From Sphingosinicella microcystinivorans (GTDB lineage Bacteria > Pseudomonadota > Alphaproteobacteria > Sphingomonadales > Sphingomonadaceae): DNA of 64,000 nucleotides. The translations under genes and the position numbers were made by a program. The notes beneath the pieces are model-generated. The model saw only the letters and a program-made list of their open reading frames with translations. It did not search any database and was not told the origin of the DNA. Numbering within the stretch: position 1 is the first letter of the stretch; each line of letters starts with the position of its first letter. Of this stretch, positions 17,936 to 26,945 are shown piece after piece. Where the stretch lies: the NCBI RefSeq assembly GCF_003634215.1, contig NZ_RBWX01000013.1, forward strand, positions 1-64,000, in the 5' to 3' direction.

Positions 17936-18720
17936 GCTTGCTCCTGTGCCCAAGCGATCATCGCGGCGAGTAGTTGGTCGAGGGTTCGGGTGAGGGGCGC
18001 GGCGCGGACCGGATCGTAGGGCCCGCCGGGTTCGGCCATGTAGGCGCGCTGGGCGAGTTCCAGTTGCACGGCATGAACGCCGCTTTCCGGCCGTCCGTAG
18101 TGCCGCGTGATCCAGCCGCCCTTGAAGCGGCCATTGACGACATGGCTCAGCCCGGATGCGGCGCACAGCGCGGCGAGCCGCCGCTCGAGTTCGCGCGCGC
18201 AGCTGCGCCCATTATGGGTGCCGAGGTTGAGGATCGGCAGTTCGCCCTCGAACAGGCGCGGCACGTGGCTGCGGATCGAATGGCAATCGAGCAGCACGAT
18301 GCGCTCGTGCATCCCGCGCAGCCGGGCGATCTCGGCCGCGAGCGCATCGTGGTAGGGCTTGTGCACCTCCCGCAGCCGGTCGCCGATCGAAGCGGGGCCG
18401 GGCTCCGCGCCGGGATGGTACAGCGGTACCCCGTCGAAGCTCTCGAGCGGCACCAGCCCGGTCGTCGCCTGCCCCGGGTAGAGCGAGGCACCGTCGGGCG
18501 GGCGGTTGAGGTCGATCACCACCCGCGGCAGCGCGGCCCTGACGATGGTGACGCCGAGCGACCGGGCGAAGGCATAGGCCTCGTCGATCCAGTAGTCGGC
18601 ATCCGCTGTCGCGGCGGCCGGATCGATCAGCCCCGCCCGCCACCGCTCCGGCAGAGCAAGGCCTACATGCGGCATCGACAGGATCAGCGGCGCCTTGCCG
18701 GGAGTCAGGGCGAAGCTCAT
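17932..18720 (-). CDS. hutG: N-formylglutamate deformylase
   Basis: HutG (262 aa) hydrolyses N-formyl-L-glutamate to glutamate and formate, the last step of the five-step hut route. It belongs to the FGase family: LILSMPHVG near the start, [23 protein letters not shown], and [13 protein letters not shown] carrying the metal-binding histidine. ATGA overlaps link it to hutH upstream (18717-18720) and hutU downstream. Its presence with hutF, which makes the formylglutamate, shows that this strain uses the deiminase/deformylase branch rather than one-step formimidoylglutamase. Confidence 0.93.
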   Translation of the reverse strand: MSFALTPGKAPLILSMPHVGLALPERWRAGLIDPAAATADADYWIDEAYAFARSLGVTIVRAALPRVVIDLNRPPDGASLYPGQATTGLVPLESFDGVPLYHPGAEPGPASIGDRLREVHKPYHDALAAEIARLRGMHERIVLLDCHSIRSHVPRLFEGELPILNLGTHNGRSCARELERRLAALCAASGLSHVVNGRFKGGWITRHYGRPESGVHAVQLELAQRAYMAEPGGPYDPVRAAPLTRTLDQLLAAMIAWAQEQA

Positions 18721-20234
18721 GCCGCGATCGCGGGGAGATCGACCCCGCTTGCCTGCACCAGCGCCCCGCTGCGCACGAGAGCGCAGGCTTCGGCGATGTC
18801 GGGGGCCATCAACCGGTCCTCGCCGAGCTTAGGTACTTTCCCGCGCAGCATCGCCTTCGCCCGCTCGAGCGCGACGCTCGAGGGCAGCGGGGCGTGGAAA
18901 TCGCACGCCTGCGCGGCGGCCAGCAGCTCGATTGCCACGACGTTCATGGCGTTCTCGATCATCGGCAGCAGGCGCCGGGCGCCGTGTGCAGCCATCGAGA
19001 CGTGGTCCTCCTGATTGGCCGAGGTCGGGATCGAGTCGACGCTGGCCGGATGGGCGCGCTGCTTGTTCTCGGATACCAGCGCGGCCGCCGTCACCTGCGG
19101 GATCATGAAGCCCGAATTCAGACCCGGCGCAGGCGTGAGGAAGGCGGGGAGGCCCGAAAGCGCGGGATCGACCAGCATCGCGATGCGGCGTTCGGACAGG
19201 CTGCCGACCTCGCAGACGGCCAGCGCGATCATGTCGGCAGCAAAAGCGACCGGCTCGGCATGGAAATTCCCGCCCGACAGCGCTTCGAGTGTGTCGGCGA
19301 AGACCAGCGGATTGTCCGAAACGCCGTTGGCCTCGACCAGCAGCGTGGTTGCCGCCTGCCGCAGAATATCGAGCACCGCACCCATCACCTGCGGCTGGCA
19401 CCTCAGGCAATAGGGATCCTGGACCCGTGCATCGCCAAGCCGATGCGATTCGCGGATGGCGCTACCGCCGAGCAGCCGGCGCAAGTTGGCCGCAACCTCG
19501 ATCTGGCCGCGGTGGCCCCGCACCGTGTGGATGCGCGGATCGAAGGGCGCGTCGGTGCCCTTGGCGCCATCGGTCGCAAGGGCACCGGTGACGATCGCCG
19601 CCTGGAACAGCCGCTCGGCCGCGAACAGTCCGGCCAGCGCGCAGGCGTTCGAGAACTGGGTGCCGTTGAGCAGTGCCAGACCCTCCTTCGGCCCGAGCAC
19701 GAGCGGGGTCAGCCCTGCCTCGGCGAGGGCTTGGGCTGCGCATTTCCCGCCGTGGACCTCGCCCACCCCGATCATCGCGCAGGCCATGTGCGCCAGCGGC
19801 GCCAGATCGCCCGAGGCGCCGACCGATCCCTTGGCAGGCACGACCGGCACGATGTCATGCGCGAGCATCGCCTCGATCATCGCGATCGTGTCCAGGCGGA
19901 CGCCCGACACGCCATGGCCGAGGCTGGCGAGCTTCAGCGCCATCATCAGCCGCGTGATATCCTTTGGTAGCGCCGCGCCGACGCCCGCCGCATGGCTGAC
20001 CACGATCTTGAATTGCAAGGCGGCGAGTTCGTCCGGGGCGATGCCGATGCTGGCGAGTTTGCCGAAGCCGGTGTTAATCCCGTAAACCGGCTCGCCCCGC
20101 GCGAGAATGGCCGCGACCGCATCGGCAGACGCCTTGACTGGGCCTCTCGCGCTGTCGTCGAGCCTGGCTGCGGCCCCTTCATAAATAGCCCGCCAATCGG
20201 CAAAGCCGGTCTTGCCGGGTGACAATACGATCAT
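18717..20234 (-). CDS. hutH: Histidine ammonia-lyase
   Basis: HutH (505 aa) eliminates ammonia from L-histidine to give urocanate, the first step of the pathway. The MIO prosthetic group should form from A140-S141-G142 in [17 protein letters not shown]51 in [10 protein letters not shown] and the motif [12 protein letters not shown] are also conserved. ATG 20234 ([10 protein letters not shown]) is chosen over an upstream in-frame start that lies inside hutI. The start overlaps the hutI stop (20231-20234, ATGA) and the stop overlaps hutG, so translation of the operon is coupled. Control is likely by HutC at the hutI-hutF promoter. Confidence 0.96.
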   Translation of the reverse strand: MIVLSPGKTGFADWRAIYEGAAARLDDSARGPVKASADAVAAILARGEPVYGINTGFGKLASIGIAPDELAALQFKIVVSHAAGVGAALPKDITRLMMALKLASLGHGVSGVRLDTIAMIEAMLAHDIVPVVPAKGSVGASGDLAPLAHMACAMIGVGEVHGGKCAAQALAEAGLTPLVLGPKEGLALLNGTQFSNACALAGLFAAERLFQAAIVTGALATDGAKGTDAPFDPRIHTVRGHRGQIEVAANLRRLLGGSAIRESHRLGDARVQDPYCLRCQPQVMGAVLDILRQAATTLLVEANGVSDNPLVFADTLEALSGGNFHAEPVAFAADMIALAVCEVGSLSERRIAMLVDPALSGLPAFLTPAPGLNSGFMIPQVTAAALVSENKQRAHPASVDSIPTSANQEDHVSMAAHGARRLLPMIENAMNVVAIELLAAAQACDFHAPLPSSVALERAKAMLRGKVPKLGEDRLMAPDIAEACALVRSGALVQASGVDLPAIAA

Positions 20235-21448
20235 GTGTCCTGACCTCTCCATATGCGTGCATGGAGCGGGTTGCCGCTCATGGCGTAGACCAGCTCCGCC
20301 GGACGCTCGACGTCCCAGATCGCAAGGTCGCACCACTTGCCCGGCTCGAGCGTGCCGATCCTGTCCAGCATTCCGAGCGCGCGGGCGGCTTCACGAGTGA
20401 CCCCCGCAAGACATTCCGCCACGGTCAGCCGGAACAGGGTCGCGGCCATATTCATGGCCAGCAACAGCGAGGTGAGCGGCGAGGTGCCAGGATTGCAATC
20501 GGTGGCGATCGCCATCGGCACGCCCGCACGGCGCAAGGCGGCGATCGGCGGGACCTGCGTCTCGCGGGTGAAGTAGAACGCGCCCGGAAGCAGCACCGCG
20601 ACCGTTTCCGCCGCCGCCATAGCGGCGATCCCAGCAGCGTCGAGGTATTCGAGATGATCGGCCGAAAGCGCGCCCTGCCGGGCGGCAAGGGCTGCGCCGT
20701 GGCTGTTGCTCAACTGTTCGGCGTGAAGCTTGACGGGCAGGCCAAGCCGCCGCGCGGCAGCGAAGACCCGCTCGATCTGCGCCGGGGAAAAGGCGATCGT
20801 ATCGCAGAAGCCGTCGACCGCATCGACCAGACCTTCCTGCGCCAGAACGGGCAGCATGGTGTCGCAAAGATGGTCGATATAGGCGTCCTTGTCGGCATGC
20901 TCGGGCGGCAGGGCGTGCGCGCCGAGGAAGGTCCGGGTCACGCTTACGGCCCGCTGGACGCCCAGAGCGGTCGCCGTGCGCAGCAGCTTGCGCTCGGTCC
21001 CGAGGTCGAGCCCGTAGCCCGACTTGATCTCGACCGTGGTCACGCCCTCGGCAAGAAGCGCATCGAGTCGGACGAGCGCCTGCGCCTCGAGCTCGACCTC
21101 GCTCGCGGCGCGGGTTGCCGCGACCGTCGAAGCGATGCCGCCGCCCGCCCGCGCGATCTCCTCGTAAGAAGCACCCGCCAGCCGCGCCTCGAATTCGTGC
21201 GCACGATTGCCGCAGTGAACGAGATGGGTGTGGCAATCGATCAATCCCGGCGTGATCCACCGACCGCCGCAGTCCACGAATCGGGCAGAGCCGAGATCGG
21301 GCGCGGCATCGGCAGGACCAGCATAGACGATCCGGCCTTGATGACAGGCGATCATCCCATCGGCGATGACGGCCCCGTGCCCGGCGCCCTGCATCATCGT
21401 CAGAAGGCGCGCGTTCATCCAGATCGTGTCAACGTTCCTGCCCCTCAT
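20231..21448 (-). CDS. hutI: Imidazolonepropionase
   Basis: HutI (405 aa) opens the imidazolone ring to N-formimidoyl-L-glutamate, step three. The metal motif H73-x-H75 is in [13 protein letters not shown]. Substrate and metal motifs [29 protein letters not shown] and [10 protein letters not shown] follow in the expected order. It is the first gene of the leftward hut operon, with ATG 21448 only 64 bases from hutF on the other strand; the space between holds the probable HutC operator. Confidence 0.95.
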   Translation of the reverse strand: MRGRNVDTIWMNARLLTMMQGAGHGAVIADGMIACHQGRIVYAGPADAAPDLGSARFVDCGGRWITPGLIDCHTHLVHCGNRAHEFEARLAGASYEEIARAGGGIASTVAATRAASEVELEAQALVRLDALLAEGVTTVEIKSGYGLDLGTERKLLRTATALGVQRAVSVTRTFLGAHALPPEHADKDAYIDHLCDTMLPVLAQEGLVDAVDGFCDTIAFSPAQIERVFAAARRLGLPVKLHAEQLSNSHGAALAARQGALSADHLEYLDAAGIAAMAAAETVAVLLPGAFYFTRETQVPPIAALRRAGVPMAIATDCNPGTSPLTSLLLAMNMAATLFRLTVAECLAGVTREAARALGMLDRIGTLEPGKWCDLAIWDVERPAELVYAMSGNPLHARIWRGQDT

Positions 21449-21512
21449 GGCATGTTTGTTGCGCAGCTCACCAATAATGTCTAGACATAAAAATGATTGA
21501 GGGAGACATGAG
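21449..21512. promoter_or_regulatory. Divergent hutI / hutF promoter region
   Basis: These 64 bases separate the two divergent hut transcription units and must contain both promoters. The sequence is locally AT-rich compared with its surroundings. It contains a perfect palindrome at 21477-21488 and the hutF ribosome site (GAGGGAG at 21498-21504). Both operons are therefore likely switched together by urocanate. Confidence 0.65.
21477..21488. promoter_or_regulatory. Probable HutC operator
   Basis: ATGTCTAGACAT is a perfect 12-bp palindrome centred between the divergent hutI and hutF genes. HutC repressors of the GntR family bind palindromes of the TGT-N4-ACA type, such as TGTATATACA in other proteobacteria, so the site fits in form and place. 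The hutC gene lies in the same locus. Assignment is by pattern and context. Confidence 0.7.
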
Positions 21513-22871
21513 ATGCGGCTTTGGTTCGAGACGGCGCTCTTGCCGGGTGGCTGGGCGGATCATGTCGCGATCCGGCTCGCGCCTGACGGAACGATCGCTG
21601 CGATCGACATCGGCGCGCCGCCCGCGGGCTCGGCAAACCTGGGTGCCGCCATCCCCGGCCTTGCCAACGTGCACAGTCATGCATTCCAGCGCGGGATGGC
21701 AGGCCTTGCCGAATTTCGCGGCAATCCGGATGACGATTTCTGGAGCTGGCGGGAGATCATGTACCGGTTTCTCGACCGGCTTGACCCCAACGATGTCGAG
21801 GCCATCGCGGCGCTAGCCTATATCGAGATGCTGGAGAGCGGCTTCACCCGGGTGGGCGAGTTCCACTATCTCCATCACCAGCCCGATGGCACGCCCTATG
21901 CGAACCTTGCCGAACTCGCCGAAAGGATCGCGGCCGCGGCCGAACAGACGGGCATCGGCCTCACGCTTCTGCCGGTAGCGTACCGCCATGCCGGGTTCGG
22001 GCGCCGCCCGCCCGAAAGGGGCCACATCCGCTTCCTGAATGACCCCGCGCGGTTCGCGAGATTGTTCGAGGCCAGCCGGCACGCGATCGCCGCGCTGCCC
22101 GACGCGAACATCGGTGTCGCGCCGCACAGCCTGCGCGCGGTCGATCATGTCGAACTGGGCGACATTCTGACGCTCGCCCCGGCTGGCCCAATCCACATCC
22201 ACGCTGCCGAGCAGATCCGGGAGGTCGAGGATTGCATCGCCGCGCTAGGTGCCCGGCCGGTGGCATGGCTGATCGACAACCTGCCGGTCGACGAGCGGTG
22301 GTGCCTGATCCATGCGACGCATCTCGATCCCCGTGAAATCGCGCGGCTCGCCGCGAGCGGTGCCGTCGCCGGCCTGTGCCCGCTCACCGAAGCTAATCTC
22401 GGTGACGGCATTTTCCCAATGCCGGCCTATCTTGAAGCTGGGGGTCGCTTCGGTATCGGAACCGATTCGAACATCGCAATCGATGCCGCGCGCGAACTCG
22501 AGATGATCGAATATGCCCAGCGGCTGACCCATCGCCGCCGCAACCTGCTGGCAACACCGGACCAACCATCGACCGGCACGAGGCTCTTCGCCGCAGCGCT
22601 GGCCGGGAGTGCGAGGGCGCTCGGTCAGCCTCATCCGGCGCTGGAGGTCGGCGCGCCGGCCGATATCGTGGCGCTCGACATGGGCTCGGCATCGCTGCTG
22701 GGCCGCCGGACAGACCAGTTGCTCGACAGCTGGATCTTCTCGGGTTCGCGCGATGCGGTGCATCACGTCTGGCGGCGCGGTCGGCATGTGGTGGTGGCAA
22801 GGCGGCACGTCGCGCGCGGCAGCGCAGAGGCACGATACCGCAAGACGATGGAAAAGCTGCTGGGCCGCTGA
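21513..22871 (+). CDS. hutF: Formimidoylglutamate deiminase
   Basis: HutF (452 aa) deiminates N-formimidoyl-L-glutamate to N-formyl-L-glutamate and ammonia, step four of the five-step route. It is an amidohydrolase with H54-x-H56 in [10 protein letters not shown]. Other HutF marks are [24 protein letters not shown] and [20 protein letters not shown] 21513 follows a good GAGGGAG ribosome site; an ATG five bases earlier is out of frame. hutC follows 144 bases downstream on the same strand. Confidence 0.94.
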   Translation: MRLWFETALLPGGWADHVAIRLAPDGTIAAIDIGAPPAGSANLGAAIPGLANVHSHAFQRGMAGLAEFRGNPDDDFWSWREIMYRFLDRLDPNDVEAIAALAYIEMLESGFTRVGEFHYLHHQPDGTPYANLAELAERIAAAAEQTGIGLTLLPVAYRHAGFGRRPPERGHIRFLNDPARFARLFEASRHAIAALPDANIGVAPHSLRAVDHVELGDILTLAPAGPIHIHAAEQIREVEDCIAALGARPVAWLIDNLPVDERWCLIHATHLDPREIARLAASGAVAGLCPLTEANLGDGIFPMPAYLEAGGRFGIGTDSNIAIDAARELEMIEYAQRLTHRRRNLLATPDQPSTGTRLFAAALAGSARALGQPHPALEVGAPADIVALDMGSASLLGRRTDQLLDSWIFSGSRDAVHHVWRRGRHVVVARRHVARGSAEARYRKTMEKLLGR

Positions 22872-22982
22872 CCCGCCTCCGCTCACACCGTCGATCGCTG
22901 GATGGCTTTGGATCCCGCTCTACGCGTGGTCGCGGAAATCGGGCTATCCGGGGCGGGCACGGCGTGCGACATGGGCCTGCAA

Positions 22983-22993
22983 GCATAGTATGC
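22983..22993. promoter_or_regulatory. Palindrome upstream of hutC
   Basis: GCATA-G-TATGC, an inverted repeat with one central base, lies about 22 bases before the GTG of hutC. It could serve autoregulation, but it does not match the TGT-N4-ACA form of the hutI-hutF palindrome. Weak support. Confidence 0.25.
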
Positions 22994-23015
22994 GGGAACT
23001 CGAGAACTGGCCATC

Positions 23016-23732
23016 GTGAAGAAGAAGCCTCTGCACACCCTGATCCGTCAGGAGATCGAACAGCGGATCATGACCGGGGAATGGAAACCGGGTCATCGCA
23101 TACCCTTCGAGCACGAGCTCATGGTGCACTACGATTGTGCGCGCATGACGGTGAACCGCGCATTGGCAGCGCTCTCCGCCGAAGGTCTGATCGTGCGGCG
23201 GCGCAAGGCAGGATCCTTCGTGGCCGCGCCGCCCTTTGCCATGACCTTCATGGCCATTCAGGACTTCGGCAGCGAGGCCGAAAGGCGCGGCAAGGAGTAT
23301 CGCTACGAACTCCTGCTGCGGGAAAAGGTGGTCCTGACACCGCAGGAGGCTGCCCGGATCGAAGCCTCCGCCGGCGGGTACGCCATAAGGCTCAGGTGCC
23401 GACATCTCGTCGACGGGAGCGTGATTGCGGTGGAAAATCGAACGATCGCCTTGGATGCGGTACCCGAAGCCGGGAGCGAAAGCTTCGACGACAAGCCCCC
23501 TAGCTCATGGCTGTTGACGCATGTGCCTTGGACGGAAGCAGAACACACTATCAGCGCTACGATAGCGACCCCCGAAATGGCCAAGCTTCTGGGTGTAGAG
23601 CCCGGCAGCGCGTGCCTAGTACTGGAACGAAGAACTTGGGCCAATGACCGGTTGGTGACTGACGTGATATTTCACTACCCAGCCAACCAGTATACACTGA
23701 AAGGTCGTTTCCAGCCACAGCTGACGGAGTGA
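23016..23732 (+). CDS. hutC: Histidine utilisation repressor (GntR family)
   Basis: This 238-aa regulator has an N-terminal winged helix (LHTLIRQEIEQRIMTGEWKPG, then RMTVNRALAALSAEGLIVRR). Its C-terminal UTRA effector domain (FGSEAERRG through LVLERRTW) matches the HutC subfamily. HutC represses hut genes until urocanate binds. The start is GTG 23016 (MKKKPLHTLI). The family assignment is strengthened by its place beside a full hut gene set. The gene ends eight bases before a short GGGCT tandem repeat. Confidence 0.92.
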   Translation: MKKKPLHTLIRQEIEQRIMTGEWKPGHRIPFEHELMVHYDCARMTVNRALAALSAEGLIVRRRKAGSFVAAPPFAMTFMAIQDFGSEAERRGKEYRYELLLREKVVLTPQEAARIEASAGGYAIRLRCRHLVDGSVIAVENRTIALDAVPEAGSESFDDKPPSSWLLTHVPWTEAEHTISATIATPEMAKLLGVEPGSACLVLERRTWANDRLVTDVIFHYPANQYTLKGRFQPQLTE

Positions 23733-23740
23733 CCTAAACT

Positions 23741-23765
23741 GGGCTGGGCTGGGCTGGGCTGGGCT
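23741..23765 (+). repeat. GGGCT pentanucleotide tandem repeat
   Basis: Five perfect copies of GGGCT, followed by the variant GGGTT and GGG, lie just after the hutC stop. The G-rich strand could form a G-quadruplex. The tract lies at the junction between the hut locus and degraded sequence. Confidence 0.8.
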
Positions 23766-23855
23766 GGGTTGGGACGGCATGGCGAGGCCGCAGCGTTGAA
23801 CGCCCAGTTCGCCGGCAGCTTGCGGGCAGCAGCGCGCATGGCCGCGGCGATCTAG

Positions 23856-24122
23856 TGGGGTCGCAAGGCCGAGGAATGGACAAGGCGCGCCGACGATAAA
23901 ATTGCCGCAATCGACCGGCGGACTGGGACGAAGCGCGCGCTCGGCTCTGCGATCGCCATAGGGGCCAGCTACGTTTACCTCGACTTCATTCGGTTCGACC
24001 CAACAAGGTTACAGAATGAAGCTACCGCGTTGGTGATTGTAGCTCTCGCTACCGGTGTTCCAGCCTTAGGCCACATGATCATGGCTTGGGTAACACTAAA
24101 TGCGCCGCGGACCTCGGCCTGA
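23856..24122 (+). pseudogene. Remnant of a small membrane protein gene
   Basis: A frame without an ATG near its beginning runs from just after TAG 23853-23855 to TGA 24120-24122, about 88 codons. It reads as protein, with a basic stretch (RRADDKIAAIDRRTGTKR) followed by two hydrophobic stretches around ALGSAIAIGASYVYL and ALVIVALATGVPALGHMIMAW. Upstream of the TAG the same frame is also open and Ala-rich (AALNAQFAGSLRAAARMAAAI). This looks like a gene with a nonsense mutation and a lost start, perhaps a mobile-element membrane protein. Function unknown. Confidence 0.4.
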
Positions 24123-24222
24123 AGTTTAGAGCCGAAGGAAGCGGAGGCCGCCGCAAAACCAGCTTTGCGGCCCCCTCTCGACAGCTTCCGGACATCGCGA
24201 TTGTATCGCCGGAGGCTGACGC

Positions 24223-24612
24223 TCACCCGACGAGCTTCACTTCAACCCCGATGTCAGGCGGCAGCCCTCCCCATGCCCGATCGCATGTCAATGCTGGAAG
24301 CCCAAGGCAGCGGGCCAGTGCAAGGCAGCACCTGTCGCCGAGCGACAACCCCTTATCCGAAGTAGGCGGCCGAAGCGCACTCGCCTGGTAAGCCTGATCT
24401 TCATCGAGCGGCACAATGCGAATTGGCAGCTCGCGTAATGCAAGCTCAACCTCGTCAGCGGGCATGCCGCCATGAATGAACGTCGTCGCAACCTCCGCCA
24501 GATTGATGGCAGACATTACGGACGTCGGCAGCAGCTGCCTGACAGCGCTGCCGCCGGGCTCATCCTTGAGAAATGCGAGGAGCGCGGACGCGTCGAGCAC
24601 AACCGTGCTCAT
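24223..24612 (-). CDS. vapC: PIN-domain toxin, VapC-like
   Basis: This 129-aa PIN-domain ribonuclease starts STVVLDASALLAFLKDEPGG with the first acidic residue D7. Further acidic positions lie in INLAEVATTF and LSLGDRCCLALA, and the final CDRAW matches the last PIN acidic site. VapC toxins cut RNA, often initiator tRNA or rRNA, and are held inactive by VapB. ATG 24612 overlaps the antitoxin stop by four bases. Such pairs are common on mobile elements and stabilise them; the integrase lies about 660 bases away. Confidence 0.85.
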   Translation of the reverse strand: MSTVVLDASALLAFLKDEPGGSAVRQLLPTSVMSAINLAEVATTFIHGGMPADEVELALRELPIRIVPLDEDQAYQASALRPPTSDKGLSLGDRCCLALARCLGLPALTCDRAWGGLPPDIGVEVKLVG

Positions 24613-24851
24613 TCGCCGCTATCCGCACGCCTGTTCGCCAGAAAGTCATCGACGGACGTGCCCGGCAGATCGGCATAATTGGCAAAGGTCGCCTTCACCT
24701 TGTCGAGCACCTGCTCAACGGATCGAAGGGTTACTTCCTCGTCGCCTACCTCCACGATCACGGTCCCGCCCTTTTCAAGGCCGAGCCGTTTCCGGATGGC
24801 CGCCGGAAGAACCATACGGCCATATTCCATTACTCTGACCTCGACACCCAT
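24609..24851 (-). CDS. vapB: AbrB/MazE-type antitoxin, VapB-like
   Basis: This 80-aa protein has an N-terminal swapped-hairpin AbrB DNA-binding domain (VEVRVMEYGRMVLPAAIRKRLGLEKG) followed by a tail that should wrap the toxin (ANYADLPGTSVDDFLANRR). ATG 24851 is chosen because the longer upstream frame shows no family sequence. It overlaps vapC (ATGA) and would repress its own promoter together with VapC. Confidence 0.82.
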   Translation of the reverse strand: MGVEVRVMEYGRMVLPAAIRKRLGLEKGGTVIVEVGDEEVTLRSVEQVLDKVKATFANYADLPGTSVDDFLANRRADSGE

Positions 24852-25276
24852 AAATGTCACTCCAAAGTCTTTGTGGCATAATCTGCTCGATAGCAGGTTG
24901 CCCCACGAGTGCCGATGAATGTCAGTTATGACCGTTCCTTGCTGATGAGGCACTGTGGAGTCACTTTCCACATAGTCCGAAAGGGATCGCTTACCGGACA
25001 CTTTGCGGTTCAACGACAGGCACGGAGTTGAGCATCCTCTCGCCTTCGCCACTCCGGCCTGTGGGATTTCTCATTGAGGTGGTACGCTTCATTTTCTCAA
25101 GCGGGGGCCTCATTCGTTACAAGTTTCCAGCCCGCTGATGGCATAGGCCGCAAGATTGCTCCCCTTAGGCGCGGCTAGCCCGCAACCTGGCGCTTGAGCT
25201 GGAAAACTGTTCATGAGTGCGTCCGTAACCTGGCGACCTTGGGCTCAGATCGCAGCGGAGATCGCACTGAAGCAAA
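24852..25276. other. Non-coding gap between integrase end and vapB
   Basis: About 425 bases. It should hold the vapBC promoter next to 24852. I see no supportable gene, strong terminator or long repeat. It is probably degraded element sequence. Confidence 0.45.
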
Positions 25277-26512
25277 CTACTTCGTCGCCACAATCTTGAG
25301 GTGCGGCCTCGGCTTGTCGAGAACCTCTACCGCTTCGCGCCGATGCTCAGGCGCAAGGTGGGCGTAGCGCAACGTCATCCCATAATCGCTGTGACCCAGC
25401 AGCTCTCGGATGGTGTTGAGATCAACGGCCCCCATCGCGAGGCGTGAGGCGAAATGGTGGCGCATATCGTGCCAGCGGAAGTCGGCGATCTTCGCATCTT
25501 CGAGCAGCTTCTTCCACGACGAGTTGACGTTGTCGAAGCGCGCGCCGTCCTCGCTCTCGAACACGCGGCTGTTGCCCAGATCGCATTGCGATCGCCACGC
25601 CTTGAGAGTCTCGAAGGCCTCGGCATTGAGCGGAATGTGCCGCGTCCTTCGCGACTTTGCCGTCTGCGCCGACACCGTCACGATCCGCCGGTCGAAGTTC
25701 ACATGGGACCATTTAAGATCGAACAGCTCGCCACGGCGCATGCCGGTGTTGATCGAAAGAAGCACCATCGGCATCAGGTGATCGGTGAAGGGAAAGGCAT
25801 GGAGGCTTGGCAGCGGCTCCATCTTGCGATCCCGACGCCACTGGTTGGTCCGCTCCCGTGCCTCTCTTGCCTCCTGCTCGCGCTTCTTGAGCTGCGAGCG
25901 CAAGCGATGCTCTTCTGCCTCATCGAGATACCGGACCCGGACTTCCTTGTCCTCTCGCGCCTTTTTCACCTTGGCGATCGGGTTGACCGCGATGAGCTCC
26001 CACTCGACCGCGCGGTTGAGGGCTGCCTTGATGGCGGTGATGTCGCGATTGACCGTATTGGTCTTCACGCCGTCCTTCATTCGCTGGGCGCGCCAGCGCT
26101 CCATGTCGAGCGGCGAAATCGTCGCCATTGGCATGTTCAGAAACTTACTGAAGGAGACCTTCAGGCGCTTGATCGTAGCGGTAGCCGTTTTCTGATGCGC
26201 AGCAGCCCAATCCGCATAATGCTCGTCGATGAAGTCGCCGAAGGTCGACACCTGCTTACGCTTCTGGCGCTCGATGCGCGGGTCCGTCCCCGCCCAATAT
26301 GGGCCCAGTGCATTCTTGGCGGCCTCAACAGCTTCGCTGTGACCCATACTACTCAGCCGCCCGAGCCGGATGCGCTTGCCGCGTTCGAACTCAAGGTACC
26401 ATGTCTTGACGCCCGAAGGCTGTACCCGCAGCAGAAGGCCATTCAGCTTGGCATCGCGCAGCTCATAGGGCTTCGCCTTTGGTGGCGCCTGCTGAGCGAT
26501 CTTGTTGTTCAT
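25277..26512 (-). CDS. Tyrosine recombinase / phage-type integrase
   Basis: This 411-aa integrase would recombine an element into a tRNA gene. Domains in order are an N-terminal arm-binding part (LRDAKLNGLLLRVQPSGVK), a core-binding SAM-like part (about 90-180) and a catalytic domain. The full set of catalytic residues is visible: R259 (NTGMRRGEL), K286, H348-x-x-R351 (RWHDMRHHF), H374 (LLGHSDYG) and Y383 (LRYAHL). A charged insertion (about 195-230, rich in Arg and Glu) may form a helix. ATG 26512 is chosen; a GTG six codons upstream is possible. The start lies about 200 bases from the tRNA-Arg fragment and the gene reads away from it. Confidence 0.93.
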   Translation of the reverse strand: MNNKIAQQAPPKAKPYELRDAKLNGLLLRVQPSGVKTWYLEFERGKRIRLGRLSSMGHSEAVEAAKNALGPYWAGTDPRIERQKRKQVSTFGDFIDEHYADWAAAHQKTATATIKRLKVSFSKFLNMPMATISPLDMERWRAQRMKDGVKTNTVNRDITAIKAALNRAVEWELIAVNPIAKVKKAREDKEVRVRYLDEAEEHRLRSQLKKREQEAREARERTNQWRRDRKMEPLPSLHAFPFTDHLMPMVLLSINTGMRRGELFDLKWSHVNFDRRIVTVSAQTAKSRRTRHIPLNAEAFETLKAWRSQCDLGNSRVFESEDGARFDNVNSSWKKLLEDAKIADFRWHDMRHHFASRLAMGAVDLNTIRELLGHSDYGMTLRYAHLAPEHRREAVEVLDKPRPHLKIVATK

Positions 26513-26560
26513 CGTCTGGACCTGCGGCACGGGGGTTGCATTCGGACTCTATGCCGATCC

Positions 26561-26577
26561 GTAAGTGAAATGTAAGT
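26561..26577 (+). repeat. Direct repeat upstream of the integrase
   Basis: Two copies of GTAAGTG (GTAAGTG-AAAT-GTAAGTG) lie 48 bases upstream of the integrase start. Short direct repeats near an att site are typical arm-type sites for tyrosine recombinases. Role inferred only from position. Confidence 0.4.
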
Positions 26578-26611
26578 GCAAAGTGACCAAACGCGGTGCA
26601 ACAAATGCGAA

Positions 26612-26642
26612 CGATTTGCAAAATCGAGAACGTATTTTCTCG
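26612..26642. promoter_or_regulatory. Overlapping inverted repeats before the integrase
   Basis: CGATTT-GCA-AAATCG (26612-26626) and CGAGAA-CGTATT-TTCTCG (26625-26642) are two perfect 6-bp inverted repeats sharing two bases, in an AT-rich stretch between the integrase start and the att-like site. They could bind an excisionase or repressor, or fold as a terminator for transcription coming off the tRNA side. Confidence 0.4.
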
Positions 26643-26710
26643 TTTTAGATCATTAGATTATTTTTGCACGTCGTTCTATTGCGGTGCAGAAAGTGCCGCC
26701 ATTTTTGTGC

Positions 26711-26755
26711 CTCCGAAGGCAGAGGCCAGAGGTTCGAATCCTCTCGGGTGCGCCA
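26711..26755 (+). other. attachment site: 3' half of tRNA-Arg(CCG)
   Basis: The segment reproduces a tRNA from the anticodon loop CTCCGAA (anticodon CCG, 26713-26715) through the anticodon 3' stem GGCA, a variable region, the T arm AGAGG-TTCGAAT-CCTCT, the acceptor strand CGGGTGC, discriminator G and CCA. The 5' half (D arm and acceptor 5' strand) is absent: bases before 26709 do not pair. A tRNA 3' half beside an integrase gene is the usual footprint of integration into a tRNA gene. The matching whole tRNA-Arg would sit at the other end of the element, outside the window. Confidence 0.85.
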
Positions 26756-26790
26756 TTTTTCAATGACTTAGCGACAGCCTCCGGACGGTT

Positions 26791-26810
26791 TGTCCAATAA
26801 ATGTCCAATA
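26791..26810 (+). repeat. TGTCCAATA direct repeat beside the att site
   Basis: TGTCCAATA occurs at 26791-26799 and again at 26802-26810, an 11-base period, 36 bases beyond the tRNA fragment. It may be a second set of arm-type integrase sites. Its location on the side away from the integrase hints at a second or former element there. Confidence 0.45.
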
Positions 26811-26945
26811 TACACTGGCGGACACCGGCGTCCGTAAGGGGGCAAAATGCCGGTTGGCGCGATCAGGATTCGTGCAAAAAATCCAGGGCGCGCAGAGATC
26901 GTTGTCAGGATTGGAACGGCCGCGTCCGTCGGCTAGACAGAGCTC

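Noticed and set aside
26641-26760. A complete tRNA-Arg gene
   Set aside because: Only the anticodon loop through CCA is present. The bases before 26709 do not supply the D arm or the pairing acceptor strand, so it is an att-like fragment.
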